A DNA stretch of 64,000 bases, from positions 192,950,155-193,014,154 of the forward strand of contig OZ024743.1 of NCBI GenBank assembly GCA_964016885.1. The letters run 5' to 3'. Shown here one piece after another: positions 22,901 through 35,023 of this stretch. The translations under genes and the position numbers were made by a program. This stretch comes from Eledone cirrhosa. Taxonomy: Eukaryota; Mollusca; Cephalopoda; Octopoda; Eledonidae. The stretch's first letter is position 1. Every line of letters begins with the position of its first letter. The notes beneath the pieces were generated by a model that was not told the DNA's origin, made no database searches, and saw only the letters and a program-made list of their open reading frames with translations.

Positions 22901-25900
22901 AGCACATTCCTAAATGTAACAAAGTAGGCAGGAGGATAAATAAATGAAAAAAAAAAAAAAATAAAAAAATAAAAAAAAAAAATCATTAAAATTAATTAAC
23001 AATTGCAGAGTAAAAAGTTATTTGGGATAAAAATTTCTAGAAAAAACAAAAAAAAACCAACACTTTTTGAATATTTTCCTCCCCTGTAAAAAGTTGACTC
23101 AGGAAACAGCAGCAGTAAGCAAGCAATACAATCAATCTCTTTTACTCTTCTTACATCTTTCGTCTAATAATAACACTAATTAATAACACTAACGAAAATG
23201 TAATTAGTCAAAATGTCATTTTCCCTCATTCAACATTTAAATTAATTTTTAATTTACTTCCATCACAGACATTAAATTCTGGAATCTACCACCTTCACAA
23301 ATGATAAAAATTATTAAGCTAAAAGAAAATTGAAAGAACAATAGTGCAAAGATTTAACATATTTTAGTTTTCTGAGATAATTAGTAACTAGATATGAACA
23401 TAAGAAAACACAACAGAAAACCCATCAAGATTCTCTAGTCATAAAATATTATGGAATTTATTAAAGGTTTCACTTATAGAATGTTTTGTCAATAAATATA
23501 TTACCACATTAACTCTTTCTACATTCTATTTATTCACTACCAACAATTTTGAAAATAATTCTTTATAGATCTAGTCTGTCAAAGAAAATTTCCTAAAAAA
23601 TCAAAATTAAGATCACTCCAAAATAAAAAGGAAACAAGAAATAAAGAGACATGGAAAGCAAATATTCTTAAGAGCTTCAAAAATAATACATTAAAAAAAT
23701 CTAACACACAATCAGTTTCATCAAGTAAAAGACACAAATTATAAAAATTATTAGTTTCTAATTTAGACAAAGGCCAGTAATTTGAGGAGAGGAGAAAGTC
23801 AGTTGAATAGACCTAGTATTAGACTGGTATTTTATTTTATCAACCTTGAAAGGATGAAAGGCAGAGTTGACCTTGGTGGGATTTGAACTCAGAACATAAA
23901 AAAAAAAAAAAACTAAACACCTCAAAGCATTTTATCCAACATTCTAACGATTCTGCAATATACCACTCTCACAAATGATAAAAATTATTAAGCTAAAGTA
24001 AGAAAATTGAAAGAACAATACAGCAAAGATTTAACATATTTTAGTTTCCTGAGATAATTACCTTTCAAAAGTTTCTTTTTATTTACTAATAATTGTTGAA
24101 TAAAACAAAATCTTAATTAACACTGGGCATATTTACAATATATTGAAATAGTTATTTCATACATTGTTGCCTAAGATTTTGAGGATATACTGAGATTTAA
24201 AAAAATACAGTAAACAAACATTATGAAATTGACTGCAATAACTTAAATAGAAAAATGTTTTGAGAGTGGAAAGGAGCACACTTTCAATAACAAAATATGT
24301 TTTTAACAGAAGGTGGGGTTATATTTTGAACAGCAATAAGAATAAGCCTTTTCATAAAGCTCTCATTTCTTCCTTGATCAGAAACCTACTGTTATTCTGA
24401 GAAAGAAAAGATTTTTGTTACAAGAAAGTTAATCAAGAAAATATGCAAATGTTTCCCTTAATTATCATAATAATATATCATACTAAATGAACTAAATAAT
24501 TCCAAAAAAGCTAATAGAGTTATATAAGAATGTACGTGTGGAAGAGGTAAACCTCAGAAGACATGCAATGAGATGGTGAAAACTGACCTTGGGAAGCTGA
24601 ATATCATGACAGAGGATTCACAACATGCAGTACTGGAAAAGACTAATTTGCCACTGTATTGCTACCTAGTAATTATTCCACCATCACTTTACACTCCACT
24701 CTACCTCACACATTTGTCATACACCCATGACATCATACTAGTTATTCGTACCCCCTATTGTTACTTATCCATGTTATACTATTCTTTTCCCCCACTCTTT
24801 TATTTTATTCTTCCTTCCCACTATCCACCATGATAAAACACACCCAGCACACACTGTAAAGTCGTTGGTATCAGGAAAGATTTCTAGCTGTAGAAACTAT
24901 GCCTAAAAGAGTTGTATGGACCCTCCAGTCATGACATGACAATGTCTCTAGTACTGGTATCACAAAAAGATGCATCCACTAAATCCTGTAAAATGGTTGG
25001 TGATCGGAAGGGCAACTAGATGCAGAAACTATACCAAAAAAAGCTCAAGAGGGTTCTTCAGTTGTATCAAAGACACACCACTTCCTTAATGTTAGTGACA
25101 ATAAAATGCACCCAGTGCACTCCAGGCCCCCGACCCATCTGAGAAGTTAGTAATTCCAATTAATTACTGATTGGTCTATGATGTCTCATCCAGCCCATGC
25201 TAGCAAGGAAAACAAACGTTAAATGATGAATCATTAAGAAATTTCAACAATCTATTTCACTGTTTTTAACAAAGAGAAAAGTATTCAGCACAAACATGAT
25301 GACCTGCTTCCAAAATATATGTAATTTTAAAAACAACTGGAAAAAAGAAAAATAGAGATAGTGCTTAAAAACTGAATGTAAATCATTCTACATCCATTTT
25401 CCACGTTGGCATGAGTTGGACTATCTTTTAACTACAGTAGAGCCTCAGAGAGTAAACCAGAGATGCCAGATACATGAAAAAGACATTGAAAGGGAGAGAT
25501 GTAAACATATGTTAAAATTATTAATGACTTAAGACAAAAAGAAGTAAAGTAGACAATGAGAAAATGTGAAATTACTACCAGAACATAAATGTGCTGAAAA
25601 ACTATTGCTACTACTACTCCTCCTAAAAATTGTCCTCATTTAACACTTGTTTTCCATTTCACAGAAAATATGTTTCAAACTTTATAATTAGAAGATTCAA
25701 TGAGAGATCTATCAGAACTAAATCTGATGGATGTGAAGTTCTTTATTTCTGAAAAAGAGCTTAACAGAATATTTTGAGAGAAGGCACTTAATGACTTAAT
25801 CAAAGATACCCAAGTTAACCAAAAATGGGTAAGGCTATATGTAGTCACAAACTTGCTAGAAATAGTAACCACATCTTCCTTAACCCTTTAGCATTTAAAC

Positions 25901-28900
25901 CGACCAGAATTCTCCCACATCTTTCTGTTCAAACCAGCTGTACCTTAATATAAGTATGAGCAGCCAGTTATTGTTCTCAAAATAAATAATATCAAAATCT
26001 CATAGATTCGATACAATGTAAGATAATTATGTGAGAAAAAGTCTTTACTTAGACAATAAAATAGTAAATATAGAGTAATATAAATGTTAAAGGGTTAAAT
26101 CACGCACTATCATCTTAAAAAGAATTGGAAAATGCAGTCTGGAATATATCATCTAATAGAAGATGAGATGGTCATGGCTTAAAGCTTTTAAACATAGACC
26201 TATCCAATCAGAGACAACTTGGAACTAAACAACCATGATGCCTACACATATCCTTGGGTATTAAACAATAAAATTAGCTCATATCAGTTATTATCCTACA
26301 AAACAGTTTCTACAATTGAGTTTTGGGATTATAAATCATTACTATTAATCATCATCATCATTTTATGTTCCCTTTCCATGTTGGCATGTGTTGGACAAGT
26401 TGTCATGGTGTGAGACCTGCCGGGTTGGAGTGACCAATCTTGCTCATTATGTTCTGTATTTGGCATGGTTTCTACACCCACACTACCACTTTACACAGTG
26501 GACTGGGTACATTACAATGTCACTGCCATTGATAAAACATGAGTTTACACATATATATAAAAAAATTATATATATATAGAGAGAGAGATATTGAGAGAGA
26601 TGTATAGAAAGAGAGTGAGAAAAGTGGGGTACATTCCAAGTACACTATAAGACATGTATGTGTTCATTAATACTACTTAAGGATATACATTTAGCCTATC
26701 TCAAAAACAATTTTGGAATATGGTGTTTAACAACAGGACTAAAAAACAGGACATCAATCTCAACCTAGTTGAATTTCATCCAGCATTTAAAAAAATATAG
26801 AATTGTTTTAGAGTAAAGCTAGAAATATTTTGTTGAATGGAATTAAGTCATAATCTAAAATGAGTTATGTAATATATAAAAGACTGTTAAACAAGAGAGA
26901 ACTTGCATTTACAAACATGTTAACATTCAAAATATTGAGTGTATGGCTGTGTGTTTATACATGTATCACAAAATGATTATATATATATATATTGAGAGAG
27001 AAGCTTATACATTCTTACAACATTACCATGATGTTTCAACAAAGCTTGTATTCGCTAAACTTTAATCAAAGAAAAGCTTAGCAAAGACATGCTGTTCAGA
27101 ATCATTGTTGTTATGCTGTAAGAATATGAATTATCTATTTATACAATGTTTGAAAGATTGACTTCTTTTTCTCTTGCGAGCAACCACACTCACCAGTTCA
27201 GAACCTAATATATCTATGAAAATGAAATTTTAAAAAAAAAAAAAATTTATTGTTCACACCCTTGCAAGCTTAGGTGGGCTCATAGAAGGTTGTCTATCAC
27301 TTAAAGGTTTCATTGATAGGGAACCCAGTCATATCATGAAGAGAAACATGAAATGAAGCATTTTGCTCAAGAACATGTCACCTGATCTGGAAATCAACAC
27401 CCTAACCACTAGATAACATGCTCTATACAAATATCTATATCAATCTCTATATATAGAGAGAGAATTCTGAATAAATAAGACTGCACCTATAAAAGTTGAA
27501 ATATTGTTAAACACCATTCAGTGTTACATATACCATACCCGCACTCATTTTCAGTACTACTGTCATTTTCTTATGCATGCACGCACGCACACAAACATAC
27601 AGAATAAATGGAGAGCATTGTTTGCCATCTGAAAGGCTTGACGTCTACCTTGAAGCTAATGTATCTCTGTGTAAAGGATCTTCTCTGTCAGCAGCAATCG
27701 CTGCATTAATGTCATGTGGGCCTGTTGTAGGCTGTTCCTGTGTGGTGCAGTGGCCCGATTCAGCTGGTGCACCAGCAGACTGTTGTTGCTCCCACTGTTG
27801 TTGTTGCTGTTGTAGTTGTTGTTGGTGGTGGTGGTGGTGCTCTCGTTGCTGCTGCTGCTGCTGATGTTGGTGGTGGTGGTGGTGGTGGTGGTGCTCCCGC
27901 TGTGAGTGGTAGTGATGGTGCGATCTCCTGTTAGAAGTAGGCTCAATACAGTCCCCAGCTGCAGCAGCACCAGCAGCTGAGATGCCTGAATGAGTGGGCA
28001 GTGGCTGCATACCATTGTCACCACTTGGAGAGGAGGCAGCAGCTTTGCCAATAGCTGCAGCTTCTACTTCTTTATTGCGGTCTGTATTGGCCAGTGTTGG
28101 GTGCAAAAGGGGTGGTGGAAAGTTGACATCGGCACAGGTCATCAACTCATCCACAGATGCTGCAGACGCTGAAATGTTAAGAAAACAGGGCATTACTATT
28201 GCTATTATAGTAAAACAATTAGTTTAGTCAGCATACAAATTCAAAGCTAAATTTATCCAGCAACCCTTGCTTTCAAAGTTTGATAAATTATCAAATAATG
28301 CTGGCCCTCCAGAAGTTTACCCATTAATATGTTTTCTCTTGTGTTAGTACAAGGTCACAATTTTCGAGGACAAATATATTTGACCCTCTACTCCCATAGT
28401 TATTTTATCAACCTCAAAATGAAAGGCATAGTTAACCATAGTAGAATTATGAACTCAGAATATAAAATGACCTAACTTAATATCAAAACTGCCACTCAAC
28501 TGCCCTATTATCATCGTCGTCATCATTTTATGTCCATTTTTACCTGCTAGCAATGGGTAGGTCTTCACAGATCAGTTCAGTACTCAAGTGGGACTACTGA
28601 CCTTATATATGGGCCATGAGTTTGCATCTTATTTACATACAATTCCGTGCTCTACCAAGTGTATTTTATCATAACAGCACTAGGGAAATTGTTATGTTTG
28701 ACAGAGCTGAAGGGTCCATGCTTTATTTGGCAGGTTTTCTATGGCTGGATACCCTTCTGAACACAAGCAACTTTAGAGAGTATACTGGGTGTGTTTATTG
28801 TATAGATCACCAGCACTAGAGAGGCTGTTTTGATGATGTTCTAATTTAGACACAAGGCCAACAATTTTTGGCGAGGGGAAAGTCTATTAAATCGACTCCA

Positions 28901-29239
28901 GTGCGTGACTGGTACTTTATTTTATCGACCCCGTAAGGATGAAAGGCAAAGCTAACTGTAACATGATTTGAACTCAGAGTGTAAAGGGTCGTAATTATGC
29001 TGCAAAGCATATTATCCAACACTCTACCGATACTGCCAATCCACCACCATTGATGATGATTATAATAATAATAATAACAATGACCTATAGAAGGCTACAC
29101 GCTTTCAGTGTCACACAGGGAGTGACAAGGCTGGCCCTTTGAATTACAGATACAATTCATTTTTGCAAGATGAGTGTACTGAAGCTATGTGAAATAAAGT
29201 GTTTTTCTCTTACAATCATGAGCCACACACATGGCTTAT

Positions 29240-29273
<34 letters not shown>

Positions 29274-32200
29274 CCTTGTAGAGAGAGAGTGAAATTGAAG
29301 ATTTTCAAGAAAATATGAGTCAGTTATGTTACAGAATTGTTTGAAGGTAGTGGAAAGGAGATTATCAGGGTCGGTGGCTTGTTGATTTGAAGCAAGCAGA
29401 GGTGCTTTTATTCTTGGTATGTATGTGTACATGGTGGTGAGCTTGGTGGAGTGGACAGGGATAGTTTTGTAGATTTATCTGATGTGTACAGATTGGAGTG
29501 TGATGTAAAACAGGCAGCAAATGTGGAAGTTTTTTCCACATACAAAACTACTATGAATATCAAGTCTTCAAGTGGTATGCCAATGACTCACTATAAAACA
29601 GAAATACAGGTGCTAAAATGTCCAGAAAGTGTCTCAACTTACCAGGTGAATGTTCAGTGTTATTATTGCTAACTATGGTGTTATGGTTATTGTCCACTTG
29701 TCCAAGCTCAGTATCCAGGTGAGGTACACTAGAACCAGCACCTTCAGACGTAGTTGGTTGCAAGGGCTTCATTAAATTGAAACAGTCTGGTAATGGTACA
29801 ATAAAGAAGTCACTGTCACTTTGACTCAACTCATCATCACTCAGGGTATCAAGTGATTCCACATCAGCTTCCAAATCTAAAGTTAAAAAAACAAATAGAA
29901 AGGCAAAGAATAAACAAATTCTGTTTTATTTTTTTATTATTTATGTATTTAAATGAGGACAGTGGATTGATACTATTGGTGGAGCACCAAACAAAATGCC
30001 TTGTGGTATTTAGTTATGACTTTCTATATTCTCAATTCAAATCCCGCTGATATCAACTTTGCCTTTTATCCTTCCAAATACTGATAAAATAAAGTAACTG
30101 TAAAGCATAACCGCAGCTATCCGCAAAGAAGGACTGGACATACAATTAGCACACTCTGGCCCTTCACTGCGTGGATACCTGTCTAAAAAACAATCCAGTG
30201 ACAACAACAACTAATGCTTGCTGACTAACTGTCCTATCCGTGATACAGGTATGTGCCAGCAGACACATGTGGTATACCGGATTGAATACAACAAATGTAA
30301 GGAGTTCTACATTGGTAGCATGACTCGAGCACTCCACACTTGCATTAAAGAACACCTCAACACACACGCATCCTCATTCACAAAACATATTGACAAATGT
30401 AGAAACATCAACCAACATATTACTGTTACTATTAAAGCCAGTGATAGAAATGTGGGCAACTTAAGAATTAAGGAACATAGACTCAACCCGCAAATAAATA
30501 ATAAATTAGAACTCAGCTCACAGTACTTGACATAAAAAGACAAACCCACAGGCACACAGACTAAACATCTCATAAAAAAAAGAAAATTGATTTTGCGAAA
30601 TATTATATTGGCAATTGACGTCATTCACGGGGAAAGCGAAATAACTATAAAAAAACACTTGAAAACAATTTCTTTTATTCAAAATCAAAATTTAATCCCA
30701 AAGAGAGGAAATTTAAACATTATCCACTGTGAATGGATAATAGGTCCCGAAAAATTGGACAGATAAAATAACAAAAAAAAAAAACTACCTTGAGGGATTG
30801 ACCCTGAGATTTGTTAATCAAAATATCAAAACTTAGTTTGACTGGAAACTGAAGCCTCTTAAATTCAAATGGAACAGCTATAGGTATGAGAGGACTTTTT
30901 AGAATAAAGATATTTTTTTCAATATTGTAAGCAAATAAGTAGCAACATCCAAAAGAAATATATATTAACTCTATTTTAGTATGCAGTGTAAATTAACCAA
31001 ATATACACACATACACTCACACAAACTTATAAAAAAAACACACAGACATACATTCATACAAAGACACACAGTTTCACCCACCAGCTTTCATTATGTCAGT
31101 CATCACAGAAATGCATGTATACTCACTCACACATATACTTATTAGTCATCACATATGTATATGTATGTGTAGGAATGTGAGTGTGAGAGTGTGAGAGTGT
31201 GTGTGTGTGTTTAATCTCTGTGTATCTGATTAAATATTTACGTGAAGATGTGTGTCTATGTAACTTACTAAGGCCTAACGTACGTAACGAATGCGCAAAC
31301 TTACAGACACATACACACTCATATACAAAATGTGACGTCATCGTTGTCGTGTTATAAAATATTTTTACTTATAGTTGACTATAGAAAGATTATTTTAGAT
31401 AAAATGTTATATTGTTTTAATCCAAATGAAATTAAAAATTACATGTTAATCCCAGGGTTTAATACCTTGTAAAATTTGATTTGATGATTTGGTCGAGCCG
31501 TTTGAGAATGCATAAGGAAAAGACAGACAGAGACAAAGAATTTTATATATAGAGACTAGCAGAAAACCACCCGGGGGCGGTTTTCTGCTAGTCTATATAT
31601 CTAAAACAGAGAATGTCTGTCTGTCTGTCAGCTCACTAAAACTTGAGAACCATCCAACCGATTGTTTTCAAACTTTAGACATGTAATATTTATGGTCCTG
31701 TGAGTGTTTTGAGCAAAAATTATTTCAAATTTTCAATGCCCTAGGGACCGCATTAGGCGATTTAGCGTTCTCTCTATATAATTCTTAGTCTTTCTTTTTA
31801 GATAGATACATAGATATAACGTTGCGCCCTTATAATATCTGTCTGTATGTCTGGCTGTCTGCATTACGTCATTATGACGCGCTCAGCGCGATTCCCTCGG
31901 CCTCAGTGACCAAAGTCAGTGGAGAGGGGAAGGTAATGTTTCTGTAGCACGTGTTTTAGCGTCTATTCACTCTCTCTCTCTCTATCCCCCTCTCGTAGTC
32001 TGTCTCTTTCTTTCACTCTCTCTCTACGCACGTGTTTCCACTGTCGGACAGACAGACAGAAATTGCTGGTTATATATATAAGTAGATATATATCTTATAA
32101 ATGACTATTCTTTTACAGGTTTTGGTCACTGAGCAGCAGTCATACAAAAACATGGCTTTTAAGAAATCCAGTCACATGTATCATTTATGCCAGCATTTGG

Positions 32201-34226
32201 TACTTCTAATGAACTAGGTAGGAAGAAAGGCAAATGTCAACCCACGCTACCTTCGCCATAAAGGGACATAATTGAGACATAATATATAAGGTATTTTTGT
32301 TTGATGGTCCAATTCTGCCACCCACACTAACACACACACATACACACTAATACACACACACACACACACTATCTGATGTGCTTCTGCAGTTTCTGTCAAT
32401 CAAATTTCATTCACAAGGCATTGCTCAACACCAGGCAATGAAATAAGACACTTGCCCAATGTACTGCACAGTGCTATTGAACCCAGCAACATGTGATTAT
32501 GAAATTAATTTCTTAGCCACATGGCCATAATACTAATAGAATGAAAGTAAAGAGCAGAAAACATTAAATTAAAATTGGCAAATTAAAATTTCATGGAACC
32601 AAACAAAAGAACTACATAAAAATGATATATGGGTATTTCTAGAGTTAATTCTATGCAACAGACACAGGAAGGGCAAAAAAATGTAAAAAGAAACAAAACA
32701 ATGTATCAATGAATAAAACTGCACACACATGCTTGCTTAACTAAAGTCTAAGTAAACAATAAAAAAAAATATTTTTCAACATGCAGTCATACTCACATCT
32801 ATCATCATCATTGTCTTATGTCTATGTTCCATGATTGCATGGGTTTGACAGGTTGTCAATTTCAGAGGCTAGAGATCAGATGACTACACCTCACTCATAT
32901 GTTTCATTCCCTTATGGTTTCTACAACTAGATGCCTTACCTAATGCCAACCATTTCACAGCTTCTGCTGGGTGCATTTTATTGTGGCACTGCAACTACCA
33001 CCTGAAAGTGGTGGACTGGATGCTTTTTATTATGACATCAGTATATATATCATCATCATCATCGATTAATGTCTATCTTCCACACTAGCATGGGTTAGAC
33101 GGGTCCCATTTAGAGGCAAGTTGGGTCGGGTGACTGTGTCTTGCTCATATAGGAGTGTTTCTGGCTAGTTGCTGGATGCCCTTCCTAATGCCGACCACAT
33201 TGACAGTGTGTGCTGGGTGCTTTTTGCAGTGCCTTTACACATCCACTTTACAGTGTGGGCTGCATGTTATATACATATATACACACATGGTCTATATAAT
33301 TATATTTGTGTATACATGCACATATCATCACCTCCGTCTTTACGTCCATTTTCCACGCTAGCATGGGTTAAGTGGGATTGTTCTATTGTGGGCATCCTAG
33401 GTCAGGTGACCATATCTTGTTCATACCGGTCTAGTTCTAGCTTAGTTTCTGTAATTGCATGCCCTGCCAATGTCTACCTCAATTTACAGTCATTACAGGG
33501 TGCTTTTTTTTATCGTAGCCCCTACACGACCACTTTACAGTTTGGACTGGGTGCTTTTTGTGGTGACACCTACACAACCACTTTATAGAGTGGGCTGGGC
33601 ACTTTTTGTTGCATCACCATCACGACCACAGGGGCTTTACAGGATGCATTTACTTTGACCTGTTCCCCTGTGGGATGTTATGGGAGGGGACATATTGTAT
33701 ATATGCTTCAGCTTGGGCTCGTGGGAAGTCAGGTCATCTGTATTACTGCATATCACCATAGATCCCGGTCATGTATCATTGCCTTTGAGAGGTGCAATTG
33801 GGCAAGGTCGGCTTTTATCACCTCATCCCAAGTCTTCCTGGGTCTCCCCACTCCAAGGCTTCCAACGACTGAGCGCTCTGCACTTTTTTATGCAGCTGTC
33901 ATCTTTCATATGCAACACATGTCCATACCAACGCAATCTCCTCTCCTGCACACAGCATTTGATTCCTATTATGCCTAGTTTCTCTCTCAGTTCATTTATG
34001 CTTATATATCATCACTGTCATTTTTAGACCTCTTTTACATGTTGGCATGTGCTGGATGAGACTTTTTGAGGCAGTGTTTCTACAAGTGGATGCCCTTCTT
34101 CAGACCAACCCATACTTTGTTTTAAAGTATAATATATACCACTAACGTTCATCAAACCTTTAAGTTATGGATCATACTCTTTATGAGGGAAATAAACAAT
34201 CATCATCACTTACTTTGTCAATATGT

Positions 34227-34257
<31 letters not shown>

Positions 34258-34980
34258 AACAACTGCGCATGTGTGTATACATATACACACACACAATGGG
34301 CTTCTTCAGAGTTTCTGTCTACCAATTCATTCACAAGGCATTGGTCAGCTGAAGCTAGTGTAGAAGATGCCACTGAGTGGGATTCAGCCCAGAACCATAT
34401 AGTATAAAGTAAACTTTCTAGCAACAGAAACACCTACATGTAAACATATTTTAATAGTTAGTGAGAAGAGGAAAGGCAGTGTCATGAACTTTCAGGGCCC
34501 TTCAAAACTGTCAAGACGAATGTATCTGATGCCACATAGAGCACTTCTTGACTGGGTGGTGGTGCTAAACCAAGCATGTTAGGTTTATGACTCAATGTAT
34601 AAGGGAAAATTTCTAGATATGTGTGCACATATACATGCATGCACATGAATAATATATATAAGAAAAGAAGTTTTCAATACATGCAATCATCATGAATTTT
34701 CAAGACTAAAGAATATGTGCTTGTATGTGTGCATGTGTTTTAAATTTATGATATTCTGCATCATTAGTACGAATACAAATTTTATATCATCGCAAAAATC
34801 AAACACTTCAGAAGAAATGCAATTTCAAAAGAAATTTATATCAGTTTGCTATAAGTTCTAACAATTTTCTAGTTTTCAAAATAACTGGATTTTTCATGGG
34901 TACTATTAGTATATATATATATATATATATATATTGCACTAGAAGTACTTATGTAAAATCCAGTTATTTTGTAAACTATA

Positions 34981-35023
<43 letters not shown>

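Noticed and set aside
24573..24833. 86-codon plus ORF ending YPP
   Set aside because: Low-complexity Tyr/Leu/Pro composition adjoining an RTE tail; no evidence of coding.
27577..27934. Plus-strand ORFs with Cys/Gly/Val-rich repeats opposite the His/Gln exon
   Set aside because: They are antisense shadows of the CAC/CAG repeats in NBR1 exon n; only the minus frame connects through good splice sites.
30218..30535. A host GIY-YIG nuclease gene (SLX1-like)
   Set aside because: No RING finger or splice structure, and the upstream frame reads Penelope-type linker sequence with a stop, so it is a retroelement fragment.
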